Shown here: positions 35,124 through 42,394 of the stretch, piece by piece | How the letters are laid out: each line of letters starts with the position of its first letter | How positions within the stretch are numbered: position 1 is the first letter of the stretch | Origin: Paracoccaceae bacterium | GTDB lineage: Bacteria; Pseudomonadota; Alphaproteobacteria; Rhodobacterales; Rhodobacteraceae | Length of the DNA stretch: 64,000 nucleotides | Assembly: GCA_020637675.1 (NCBI GenBank) | Contig: JACKKD010000003.1 | Coordinates: 248,001 to 312,000 of the forward strand | Direction of reading: 5' to 3' | Made by a program: the position numbers and the translations under genes | Notes under the pieces: generated by a model | The model's input: the letters and a program-made list of their open reading frames with translations, nothing else | What the model was told of the DNA's origin: nothing | The model's database searches: none

Positions 35124-35678
35124 ATGGCGGAAGACGCGTTTGCCGAACTCGGTCCGGACCGGACGTTATTGCTCGTCGACGACGACGGCCCCTTCGTGAA
35201 CCGCCTGGCACGTGCGATGGAAAAGCGCGGATTCAGGCCAGAGACGGCCGAAAGCGTTGCCGCCGGCCGCGCTGCAGCGCAGGCGCGGCCGCCCGCCTTT
35301 GCGGTGGTCGACCTCAGGCTCGGGGATGGGAACGGTCTCGATGTGGTGGAGGTCCTGCGCGAACGCCGCCACGATTGCCGCGTCGTTGTTCTGACGGGAT
35401 ATGGCGCCATCGCAACCGCAGTCGCGGCCGTTAAGATCGGCGCTGTCGATTATCTGGCGAAACCGGCCGATGCGGACGACATCACCAATGCGCTTCTCGC
35501 GAAAGGAGAGGTCCTGCCGCCGCCGCCGGAAAACCCGATGTCCGCCGACCGGGTCCGCTGGGAGCATATTCAGCGCGTCTACGAGCAGTGCGACCGGAAC
35601 ATCTCGGAAACCGCGCGGCGGCTTTCGATGCATCGCCGGACCCTTCAGCGCATTCTTGCCAAGCGCAGCCCTAAATAA
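35124..35678 (+). CDS. regA: Response regulator RegA (PrrA)
   Basis: 184 residues. Receiver domain with the phosphoacceptor Asp63 in VVDLRLGDG and acidic VDDD at about 18-21; Thr and Lys are conserved in VLTGYG and YLAKPADA. A short proline-rich hinge (LPPPPENP) joins a Fis-type helix-turn-helix, ISETARRLSMHRRTLQRILAKRSPK, which is nearly invariant in RegA proteins. Global redox regulator paired with RegB. 61 bases after senC. Confidence 0.96.
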   Translation: MAEDAFAELGPDRTLLLVDDDGPFVNRLARAMEKRGFRPETAESVAAGRAAAQARPPAFAVVDLRLGDGNGLDVVEVLRERRHDCRVVVLTGYGAIATAVAAVKIGAVDYLAKPADADDITNALLAKGEVLPPPPENPMSADRVRWEHIQRVYEQCDRNISETARRLSMHRRTLQRILAKRSPK

Positions 35679-35691
35679 TATCCGCGGTTGA

Positions 35692-35706
35692 AATCGGATT
35701 CCGATT
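35692..35706. promoter_or_regulatory. 15-base dyad between regA and hvrA
   Basis: AATCGGA and TCCGATT flank a single T. The centre is too tight for an RNA hairpin, so a protein-binding site is the better reading. It sits 13 bases after the regA stop and 74 bases before the hvrA ATG. No known regulator is recognised; chance is possible. Confidence 0.3.
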
Positions 35707-35779
35707 CGGTGACTCTTGTATTTGTGCCTTCGGTGTTGCAAATCTCGCGCCTGAAATCGCACTCGCAGGGAGCAATGAA

Positions 35780-36094
35780 TTGAAAATGGATCTCGATTCC
35801 CTTTCGCTGAAGGATCTCAAGACTCTCCAGTCGCAGGTGAGCGAAAAGATCGCCACGTACGAGCAGCGGAAAAAGCAGGAAGCCCTTTCCGCGCTGGAGG
35901 AAAAGGCGAAGGCGCTCGGATATTCCCTCAACGAACTCGTCGGAATGGCTGCGGTGCGAAAGAGGAAGCCGGCGAAGGCGAAATACGCCAACCCCGACAA
36001 CAAATCCCAAACCTGGACCGGCCGCGGGCGCAAACCGCGCTGGATCGAGGCGGCGCTGAAGGCCGGAAAGTCGCTCGACGACATGGCGATCTGA
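35780..36094 (+). CDS. hvrA: H-NS-family regulator HvrA/Spb
   Basis: 104 residues. An N-terminal coiled-coil oligomerisation segment (about 10-45, KDLKTLQSQVSEKIATYEQR) precedes a C-terminal DNA-binding motif, TWTGRGRKPRWIEAAL, which is the H-NS/HvrA signature. In Rhodobacter it modulates light-harvesting and reaction-centre genes and nitrogen fixation with RegA. A TTG two codons upstream of the ATG used here is also possible. Third gene in the senC-regA-hvrA order. Confidence 0.93.
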   Translation: MKMDLDSLSLKDLKTLQSQVSEKIATYEQRKKQEALSALEEKAKALGYSLNELVGMAAVRKRKPAKAKYANPDNKSQTWTGRGRKPRWIEAALKAGKSLDDMAI

Positions 36095-36153
36095 CGCATG
36101 ACCCTCCGCGGGCCGACCCCATTCGCGTTCGGCCCGCAGTTGGCGGCGCCGTC

Positions 36154-36756
36154 TCAGGCGCCGAACTCTGCCATCAGCGCGGAGTGGCGCGCGATATAGT
36201 CTTTGCGGACTTCGACGGGCGGTCTGAGCCGAATGATGAGGCTGCGCATCATGGCCTCGGCCGGGGCGCCGAAGAAACGGTCGGCTTCGCTGCGCGTGAA
36301 GCCGGCTATTTGCACCGCCTCGAGCCATGCAGAGACCTTGTCGGCGGCCTTGATCGCCTTCTTGATCTCCTGCGGCAGTTGCGCGGGAAGCCCGAAACGA
36401 CGGTGAATGGCCGCCGTCAGCCGCTCGTCCAACGTGCCGTAGGCGGGTCCGATGGCTGCCTTCACCGGGCTGATCATGTCGCCGATCACGTATTCAGGTG
36501 CATCGTGCAGAAGTGCGGCAAGTCGCCAGCGCGCCGCTATGCCAGGATTGGCGTTGGCGAAGATCTGCTCGACGAGCAGCGAATGCTCGGCCACCGAAAA
36601 GGGGAAATCGCCCACGGTCTGCCCGTTCCAGCGTGCGACGAATGCCAGACCATGCGCGATGTCCTCGATCTCGATATCCATCGGCGTCGGATCGAGCAGG
36701 TCAAGTCTGCGCCCCGACAGCATCCGTTGCCATGCGCGTTTCTTCCTCGCAGCCAT
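36154..36756 (-). CDS. HD-domain nucleotidase (YfbR-like)
   Basis: 200 residues. Metal-dependent HD phosphohydrolase: His in SVAEHSLLVEQ, the HD pair in ALLHDAPEYVIGDMISPVK, and a later Asp in AADKVSAWLEA. This is the layout of YfbR-type 5'-deoxynucleotidases, which dephosphorylate nucleoside monophosphates; substrate unproven here. The ATG at 36756 (MAARKKRAWQRMLSG) is preferred; the frame is open to 36945 but that stretch is cysteine-rich and unlike the family. Convergent with hvrA, divergent from the acyltransferase. Confidence 0.82.
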   Translation of the reverse strand: MAARKKRAWQRMLSGRRLDLLDPTPMDIEIEDIAHGLAFVARWNGQTVGDFPFSVAEHSLLVEQIFANANPGIAARWRLAALLHDAPEYVIGDMISPVKAAIGPAYGTLDERLTAAIHRRFGLPAQLPQEIKKAIKAADKVSAWLEAVQIAGFTRSEADRFFGAPAEAMMRSLIIRLRPPVEVRKDYIARHSALMAEFGA

Positions 36757-36944
36757 CGCGTCCCGTCCCGACCCATCCACCGGCTCCGCGTTGAATAACG
36801 CAACGTCGGCGCAGATCAAACAGCATGCGGGTTGCCCGAGCACAATCCGGAGCGCGACAACAGACGCAAGCGGAACCAGGCACCAGATCAGGAATGAGTG
36901 GCAATGATCTCGGAAACCGGCGAAATTGAAAAGGGGGCGAGTCA

Positions 36945-38033
36945 TTGCGGGTTGGGATGCCGTCCGAGGAAAGCCGCCTGATCGAGACTCTCCGGGTCTT
37001 CTGCGTCATCGCGATGATGTGGGTGCATGTGAACCCCGGCCTTTCCGCGCCGTCGGCCGTGACATCAGGCGACTACGCGCTTTTCGGCGCGGTCTTCGGA
37101 AACACGCTGGGTCGTGTCAGCGTGGCGCTCCTCAGTTTCGTCAGCGGCTATCTCATTTGGCATCGTTCCCGAACGGTGCCGCTACCGCGCTTCGCCGCCA
37201 GTCGCTTTCGCAGCGTGGTAGTCCCGATGCTCGTGTGGAGCGCGCTGTTCATCCTTTTCGCCGTGATGAAGGAACCGCTCACCGGGGTCATGGCACAGAA
37301 GATCGAAGGAATTGATCTCGATGCGGAATCGCTGGCCAATGCCTGGGCCGGGATCACCGGGCCGACGGCGAACCTATCGCTCTTCTTCCTGCGAGACCTC
37401 TTCGTCTGCTCGTTGATCCTGCGTGCGGCCCTGCCGCTCGTCGCTCGGGCGCCGTTCGCCGTGGCTGCAGTCGTGCTCGTGGTCGCCCATGGACGGACGC
37501 TCGAGCCGCTGATCTTTCGCGGGCCGATCCTCCAGTTCCTGGTCTTCGGCGCTGTCGCCGCACGTCTCGGCTACACCATGAACGGCCTCGCCCGGCCGCT
37601 GGTCGCCCTTCCGCTGGGCTATCTCCTGTCGGTCGCGAGTCTCGCTGCCGCCGGCCAGCCAGTCAGCCCACTGCTCCACGCGCTCAGCCTTCCCGCGCTT
37701 GCGCTGCGCGCGGGCGTGTCCTTCCTGCTGCTCGCCTTCACTCGTGCGCTCATGGCCGGAACCCGTTGGCTTGCCCTTCACCGCCTCGGGCGTCACGCCT
37801 ATCTGGCCTATCTCATGCACGTTCCCCTTTTCGGCATTTTCTGGGTTTTCTGGCGCAGCCTGGTCGGGGGGCCATCCGACTCTTCCTATGTGATCTTCTT
37901 CCTCGCGGGACCTGTTGTCGCCTTCGCTGCCGCCGTGCCCGTCGGCCTCTTGCTCGACCGGGCGCCGCGGGCGGTGCAAATCGCGCTGAGGGGACGCATT
38001 GTCTGGCCCGCTCCGCCAAAACCCGCGGATTGA
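36945..38033 (+). CDS. Acyltransferase 3 family membrane protein
   Basis: 362 residues with about ten transmembrane helices. Family marks: IETLRVFCVIAMMWVHVNPG at the N-terminus (the catalytic His is in MWVHV) and the central FFLRDLFVCSLIL. These enzymes O-acylate surface polysaccharides, lipids or glucans; the acceptor is unknown. I use TTG at 36945 because AAGGGGGCGA lies at the correct distance; an ATG at 36957 would shorten it by four residues. It sits between hvrA and ahcY, where R. capsulatus has hvrB and orf5. Confidence 0.82.
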   Translation: MRVGMPSEESRLIETLRVFCVIAMMWVHVNPGLSAPSAVTSGDYALFGAVFGNTLGRVSVALLSFVSGYLIWHRSRTVPLPRFAASRFRSVVVPMLVWSALFILFAVMKEPLTGVMAQKIEGIDLDAESLANAWAGITGPTANLSLFFLRDLFVCSLILRAALPLVARAPFAVAAVVLVVAHGRTLEPLIFRGPILQFLVFGAVAARLGYTMNGLARPLVALPLGYLLSVASLAAAGQPVSPLLHALSLPALALRAGVSFLLLAFTRALMAGTRWLALHRLGRHAYLAYLMHVPLFGIFWVFWRSLVGGPSDSSYVIFFLAGPVVAFAAAVPVGLLLDRAPRAVQIALRGRIVWPAPPKPAD

Positions 38034-38035
38034 TT

Positions 38036-38064
38036 GCCGGGCCAGCGCCGCGATGCTATGGGGG
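38036..38064 (+). promoter_or_regulatory. Possible sigma-70 promoter of ahcY
   Basis: TTGCCG, a 17-base spacer, then TATGGG, inside the 60-base gap before ahcY. The match to TTGACA/TATAAT is only moderate. A short GCAAA-TTTGC hairpin lies between it and the AGGAGA ribosome-binding site. I see no SAH or SAM riboswitch in this gap, which is too short for one. Confidence 0.35.
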
Positions 38065-38093
38065 CGCAAACGCAATTTGCAGGAGAACGTCGG

Positions 38094-39497
38094 ATGCCGA
38101 AGGATTCGACCGATTACATCGTCAAGGATATCGCGCTGGCCGATTTTGGCCGCAAGGAACTGGACATCGCCGAAACCGAGATGCCGGGGCTCATGGCCCT
38201 GCGCGAGGAGTTCGGGGCGAAGCAGCCGCTGAAGGGCGCCCGCATCGCCGGGAGCCTGCACATGACGGTGCAGACCGCGGTGCTCATCGAGACGCTGAAG
38301 GCGCTGGGCGCTGACGTGCGCTGGGCCTCGTGCAACATATTCTCCACCCAGGACCACGCCGCGGCAGCCATCGCCGCCGGCGGCACCCCCGTCTTCGCCA
38401 TCAAGGGCGAGACGCTGGAGGATTACTGGGCCTATACCGACATGATATTCCGCTTCCCGGAGGGAACGGCCAACATGATCCTCGACGATGGCGGGGACGC
38501 GACCCTCTACATCCTTCTCGGCGCACGGGTGGAGAATGGCGAGAAGGACCTGATCGCCGTGCCGACGTCGGAGGAGGAGATCTGCCTCTTCAACCAGATC
38601 AGGAAGCGCATGGCCGAAACGCCAGGCTGGTTCACCAGGCAGCGCGACGCGATCAAGGGCGTGTCCGAGGAGACGACGACCGGCGTTCACCGGCTTTACG
38701 ATCTGCACAGGAAGGGGCTCCTTCCCTTCCCGGCGATCAACGTGAACGACAGCGTCACCAAATCGAAGTTCGACAACAAGTATGGCTGCAAGGAAAGCCT
38801 CGTCGACGGCATCCGCCGCGCGACCGATACGATGATGGCCGGCAAGGTCGCCGTGGTCTGCGGCTATGGTGATGTCGGCAAGGGCTCTGCCGCCTCTCTC
38901 CGCGGGGCGGGTGCCCGCGTGAAGGTGACGGAGATCGACCCGATCTGCGCCCTTCAGGCCGCGATGGACGGATACGAGGTTGTCCTGCTGGAAGACGTGG
39001 TGGGCAGCGCCGACATCTTCATCACCACCACCGGAAACAAGGACGTCATCCGCATCGAGCACATGCGCGCGATGAAGGACATGGCGATCGTCGGCAACAT
39101 CGGCCACTTCGACAACGAGATCCAGGTCGCTGCACTCAGGAACCACAAGTGGACCAACATCAAGGACCAGGTCGACATGATCGAGATGCCCTCGGGCAAC
39201 CGGATCATTCTGCTGTCTGAGGGCCGCCTCCTGAACCTCGGCAACGCCACGGGTCATCCGTCCTTCGTCATGTCGGCCTCGTTCACCAATCAGGTGCTGG
39301 CCCAGATCGAGCTCTGGACCAAGGGCAAGGACTACGGTGCCGGAGTCTACATCCTGCCCAAGCACCTCGACGAGAAGGTGGCGCGCCTCCACCTGAGGAA
39401 GATCGGCGTGCGGTTGACCGAACTGCGCCCTGACCAGGCGGACTACATCGGCGTGACGGTTGCGGGCCCCTACAAGTCCGACCACTACCGCTATTGA
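38094..39497 (+). CDS. ahcY: S-adenosylhomocysteine hydrolase
   Basis: 467 residues. It splits SAH into adenosine and homocysteine, relieving inhibition of methyltransferases. Signatures: SCNIFSTQDHAAAAIA near residue 80, DNKYGCKESLVDGIRRATD centrally, NAD-binding GYGDVGKGSA, and the C-terminal DHYRY that reaches a neighbouring subunit's NAD site. The ATG at 38094 has CAGGAGAAC as ribosome-binding site; an upstream in-frame start would add 20 residues not seen in the family. In R. capsulatus ahcY also lies in the reg cluster. Confidence 0.96.
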   Translation: MPKDSTDYIVKDIALADFGRKELDIAETEMPGLMALREEFGAKQPLKGARIAGSLHMTVQTAVLIETLKALGADVRWASCNIFSTQDHAAAAIAAGGTPVFAIKGETLEDYWAYTDMIFRFPEGTANMILDDGGDATLYILLGARVENGEKDLIAVPTSEEEICLFNQIRKRMAETPGWFTRQRDAIKGVSEETTTGVHRLYDLHRKGLLPFPAINVNDSVTKSKFDNKYGCKESLVDGIRRATDTMMAGKVAVVCGYGDVGKGSAASLRGAGARVKVTEIDPICALQAAMDGYEVVLLEDVVGSADIFITTTGNKDVIRIEHMRAMKDMAIVGNIGHFDNEIQVAALRNHKWTNIKDQVDMIEMPSGNRIILLSEGRLLNLGNATGHPSFVMSASFTNQVLAQIELWTKGKDYGAGVYILPKHLDEKVARLHLRKIGVRLTELRPDQADYIGVTVAGPYKSDHYRY

Positions 39498-39505
39498 CCT
39501 GGAGA

Positions 39506-39537
39506 GGGAGGCCCGGACAGGGCTTCCCTTGCATTTC
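39506..39537 (+). terminator. Probable terminator after ahcY
   Basis: GGGAGGCCC at 39506-39514 pairs with GGGCTTCCC at 39520-39528 (one G-U pair) around GGACA, followed by TTGCATTTC. The T-run is imperfect. Confidence 0.6.
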
Positions 39538-39706
39538 CCGTACGCCTGACGCGCTGGATGCGCGGATTCCCGGCTTTTTCCCATTATCATGACGCGGGAA
39601 TAGGAGTTTTCCTTTGCCCGCCGGGTCAATCCGACCTAACTTTTTCCCGCCTTGGGCGCGACACGGCAGGTCTGGACACTTTGTAGAGGGATAGTAGGAG
39701 CTTCAC

Positions 39707-40048
39707 ATGGGCAAGAGAGACGAACTGATCGCCAAATATGCCGACGATCTGAAGAACAAGTGCGGCATGACGCCGGACATGGCGCTGCTGACGAAAGTGA
39801 CGATCGGCTGCGGTCCGTCGATCTACGATGCGGACTCCGCGACCGTGGCTGCTAGCCAGGCGACCGAACTCGAGACGGTCAAGAAGAACTTCCTCATGAA
39901 GAAGCTCGGCCTGAAGGACGGGCCGCAACTCATGGATGCGATCAACTCGGTGATCGAGACCTATGGCAAGTCGGAACGCAACAAGTACCGTGCCGTGGTC
40001 TACTACATGCTTGTGAAGCACTTCGGCAAGGAAGCGGTCTACAAGTGA
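39707..40048 (+). CDS. DUF2853 family protein
   Basis: 113-residue soluble protein starting MGKRDELIAKYADDLKNKCG, rich in charged residues, with GPSIYDADSATVA and a C-terminal YRAVVYYMLVKHFGKE. This matches DUF2853, a small all-helical family of unknown function found widely in alphaproteobacteria and Bacteroidetes. TAGGAG lies at the correct distance before the ATG. It is a single-gene unit after the ahcY terminator; the next terminator on this strand is at 40256. Confidence 0.82.
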   Translation: MGKRDELIAKYADDLKNKCGMTPDMALLTKVTIGCGPSIYDADSATVAASQATELETVKKNFLMKKLGLKDGPQLMDAINSVIETYGKSERNKYRAVVYYMLVKHFGKEAVYK

Positions 40049-40094
40049 GGCTGCGCCTCCGCTCGGACCGCGCCTTGCGGGGTTCGAGCGGTCC

Positions 40095-40110
40095 GGTTAA
40101 CGGGGCGTTA
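40095..40110 (+). repeat. 16-base repeat GGTTAACGGGGCGTTA, copy 2 (CtrA-like)
   Basis: Same 16-mer as 32879-32894. Here the core is TTAA-N7-TTAC (40097-40111), one base off the CtrA consensus. It lies about 45 bases upstream of the -35 of the proposed sRNA promoter. Confidence 0.55.
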
Positions 40111-40153
40111 CCGCAAAACACTGATTTTAAAGGGAATTGTCGCAAGACACGAC

Positions 40154-40182
40154 TTGCGCGACTCTGCGGCGATGTCTAGATT
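40154..40182 (+). promoter_or_regulatory. Candidate promoter for the 40.2-kb small RNA
   Basis: TTGCGC, a 17-base spacer, then TAGATT; start expected near 40189. The -35 is weak, and the assignment leans on the strong terminator downstream. Confidence 0.35.
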
Positions 40183-40188
40183 GACCGC

Positions 40189-40293
40189 AACAGGCCAGGA
40201 TGGCCGAGACCTTTTCAGTTTCACGTGTGGTGCGAAGGGAGCACGTGGGGTGGCGAAGGGTCCCGGTTGGGTGGCCGGGACCCTTTGTTTTTT
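40189..40293 (+). ncRNA. Candidate small RNA, about 105 nt
   Basis: Lies in the 244-base gap between the DUF2853 gene and the convergent DUF1761 gene. It would contain a central hairpin (CACGTG at 40222-40227 pairing with CACGTG at 40242-40247) with a GAAGGGA loop, and end in a strong intrinsic terminator. No open reading frame is apparent. It does not resemble tmRNA, RNase P, SRP RNA or 6S RNA. The alternative is simply a long 3' untranslated region of the DUF2853 mRNA. Confidence 0.45.
40256..40293 (+). terminator. Strong intrinsic terminator
   Basis: An 11-bp stem (AAGGGTCCCGG with CCGGGACCCTT, loop TTGGGTGG) followed by TGTTTTTT. The T-run points to the plus strand and touches the stop codon of the convergent gene. 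Confidence 0.88.
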
Positions 40294-40688
40294 CAAAACA
40301 AGGTCAGCACCGCGCCGATAATCGCCGAGCCGGCCACGGCGTATCCGCCGTCGATCAGCGTCAGCCGGAAGGGCCGCATCGCATAGGCGTTGTTGATCAT
40401 GATCCAGGGGGCGATGAAGAAAAGCCCGATTCCGAGACCGGAGACGATGCCCGCGCCGAATGTCTCGACACCTCCCTTCGAGAGGATGTGCCGCATCATC
40501 CCGGCGACAAGCAGCATCGCGATGGCCGAGAGAACGAAGGGCATCGGGTTGGTCCCTCCGGCAGGTCGCCCGTTCGCGTCGACCGGTACGCCGGACGCCT
40601 CGATCCAGGGTTTCGACAGGACCATGTAGTACCCGGCCCCGAATATCCAGGCCGCCGCAGCCGCGGCGATTACAGTCAGAAGTCCCAT
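40293..40688 (-). CDS. DUF1761 family membrane protein
   Basis: 131 residues with four transmembrane helices (about 2-20, 55-73, 88-105, 112-131). The N-terminal WIFGAGYYMVLSKPWIEASG is characteristic of DUF1761 proteins; function unknown. The ATG at 40688 follows GAGGGAAAC and begins the first helix. It lies 54 bases beyond the EVE-domain gene and may share its transcript. Confidence 0.8.
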   Translation of the reverse strand: MGLLTVIAAAAAAWIFGAGYYMVLSKPWIEASGVPVDANGRPAGGTNPMPFVLSAIAMLLVAGMMRHILSKGGVETFGAGIVSGLGIGLFFIAPWIMINNAYAMRPFRLTLIDGGYAVAGSAIIGAVLTLF

Positions 40689-40742
40689 GTTTCCCTCGCG
40701 CGTTGATGGTGCGTCCATCATGCCCGGGCGGGAGCCATGGGT

Positions 40743-41156
40743 CTACAACCCGCCAAGCGCGCAGATCACCTTCCACTCAGCCTCGGTCACCGGCTGCACC
40801 GAAAGCCGGGTGTTGGTGACCAGCACCATCCCGGCCAGCCGCGGGTCAGCCTTCGCCTCGTCCAGAGTCACCGGGCGGGGCAGGGACTTCACGGCGCGGA
40901 TGTCCACGCAATCCCAGCGCGGGTCGTCGCTGGTGCTGTCGGGGTGGCTCTCCGCGCAAACCTCGACGATGCCGACGATCTCCTTGCCGACGTTGGAGTG
41001 ATAGAAGAACCCGAGATCGCCGACCTTCATCGCCCGCATGTTGTTGCGCGCCTGATAATTGCGCACGCCGTGCCATTCCTCGCCTTGCGCACCCTTCGCG
41101 ACCTGCTGCGCCCAGCTCCAGGTGTCGGGCTCGGACTTGAAAAGCCAGTAGGCCAT
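40743..41156 (-). CDS. EVE-domain protein
   Basis: 137 residues. It starts MAYWLFKSEPDTWSW, the classic EVE opening; WHGVRNYQARNNMRAMKVGDLGFFYHS follows and forms the aromatic pocket for modified bases. EVE domains (PUA-like superfamily) bind modified nucleotides in DNA or RNA; the target here is unknown. The ATG shares one base with the YciI stop codon (TGATG). Member of the tsaD-gpsA-yciI-eve run. Confidence 0.9.
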   Translation of the reverse strand: MAYWLFKSEPDTWSWAQQVAKGAQGEEWHGVRNYQARNNMRAMKVGDLGFFYHSNVGKEIVGIVEVCAESHPDSTSDDPRWDCVDIRAVKSLPRPVTLDEAKADPRLAGMVLVTNTRLSVQPVTEAEWKVICALGGL

Positions 41157-41425
41157 CAGCCGATCACCTTCTTCCATTCGATCACGCTCACGTTCTCAAA
41201 CAGCCCTGCCGCCTTGTAGGGGTCACCTGCCGCCCAGGCATTTGCCGAACCGAGGCTGTCGGTCTCCAGAACGATCAAGGAGCCGCACATCTGGCCATCC
41301 TCGATGAAGGGCCCGGCCATCCTCACGATCCCGGTCGCCTCGATATAGGCCAGATGCGCCGCGCGAGTGTCGAGACGGGTCTGCAGATGCCCGGGCTTGT
41401 CGCGGCAGATGACGGCGTAGAGCAT
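41156..41425 (-). CDS. YciI-like protein
   Basis: 89 residues. Compact ferredoxin-like fold with the conserved His in HLQTRLDTRAAHLAYIEA and the Asp in AWAAGDPYKAAGLFENV, matching the YCII family, whose members are small, possibly enzymatic dimers. Function unproven. Lies three bases after gpsA and overlaps the EVE gene by one base. Confidence 0.88.
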   Translation of the reverse strand: MLYAVICRDKPGHLQTRLDTRAAHLAYIEATGIVRMAGPFIEDGQMCGSLIVLETDSLGSANAWAAGDPYKAAGLFENVSVIEWKKVIG

Positions 41426-41428
41426 GAT

Positions 41429-42394
41429 CTATTCCTTCTTGAGCGGGCGGGAGAGGAGGGCAGACATCGCCTCTTCGACAGAAATCCTGCGACTGACGAG
41501 TGCGGCAACCATGGTGGAGACCGGCATGTCTATTCCGCGCGATCTGGCAATGACGCTGACCGCTTCCGATGTGGCGGCACCTTCCACCGTGACCTCGGGA
41601 TCGAAATCCTCGCCAGCACCGAGCGCATGGCCGAAGCGGAAGTTGCGTGACTGGAGCGATGTGCATGTCAGGACAAGGTCACCAAGGCCGGAAAGACCCG
41701 CGAGCGTGTCGGACCGCGCTCCCATCGCCTGCGCGAGACGGTTCATCTCGGCGAATCCGCGGGTCATCAGGGCAGCCCGTGCGCTGTCGCCAAGCCCTGC
41801 TCCCATGACCACGCCCGCTGCAATCGCGATGACATTCTTGAGCGCCCCGCCCAGCTCCGCGCCGAGCGTGTCGGTCGTGCGATAGAGCCGCAGGACCGGG
41901 GTCGAAAGCGTGTCCTGAAGCATGGCCCCGGCCCCGTCGTCGCGGCAGGCGAGCGTCAGTGCGGTCGGCAAGCCCTTCGCGATGTCCGCGGCAAAGCTCG
42001 GCCCTGTCAGGACCGCAGGGGTCGCTCCCGGGCAGGCGTCGGCAAGGATCGCCGTCGGTCCTCGCCCCGTGGCGATGTCGATTCCCTTCGCGCAGGCGAC
42101 GAGCGCCTTCCCGTCCAGCTCGTGCGCGACCGCCGCAAGTAACCCCGCCATCTGCTGCATCGGCACCGCAACGAGAAGGATTCCCGCGCTGCGAAAATCG
42201 CCGATTTCGGCCGAGATAGACACGCTTTCTGGCAACGCTACGCCGGCAAGCCGCTTTGCGTTCTGTCGTGTCCGGCGCATCTCGGCCGCATGATCTCGCC
42301 CGCGCGTCCAGAGCCCGACCTCCGTCCCGGTCCGCGCCAGCGTCAGCGCCATTGCCGTGCCGAAAGCCCCGGCGCCCAGAACCGCGACTCTCAC
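41429..42394 (-). CDS. gpsA: Glycerol-3-phosphate dehydrogenase [NAD(P)+]
   Basis: 321 residues. It reduces dihydroxyacetone phosphate to sn-glycerol-3-phosphate, the start of phospholipid synthesis. Rossmann motif VLGAGAFGTAMA at the N-terminus; AVLTGPSFAADIAKGLPTA and the catalytic-lysine block GALKNVIAIAAGVVMGAGLG; then LSGLGDLVLTCTS. The start is GTG at 42394, overlapping the tsaD stop (GTGA). Confidence 0.95.
   Translation of the reverse strand: MRVAVLGAGAFGTAMALTLARTGTEVGLWTRGRDHAAEMRRTRQNAKRLAGVALPESVSISAEIGDFRSAGILLVAVPMQQMAGLLAAVAHELDGKALVACAKGIDIATGRGPTAILADACPGATPAVLTGPSFAADIAKGLPTALTLACRDDGAGAMLQDTLSTPVLRLYRTTDTLGAELGGALKNVIAIAAGVVMGAGLGDSARAALMTRGFAEMNRLAQAMGARSDTLAGLSGLGDLVLTCTSLQSRNFRFGHALGAGEDFDPEVTVEGAATSEAVSVIARSRGIDMPVSTMVAALVSRRISVEEAMSALLSRPLKKE

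Noticed and set aside
38034..38093. SAH or SAM riboswitch upstream of ahcY
   Set aside because: The gap is only 60 bases, contains a plausible promoter and a 5-bp hairpin, and lacks the conserved core of either riboswitch.
40189..40293. Known housekeeping RNA (SRP RNA, 6S RNA, tmRNA, RNase P) at this position
   Set aside because: The GGAAGG/AGCAG SRP loop, 6S long-stem layout, tmRNA ends and RNase P core are absent.
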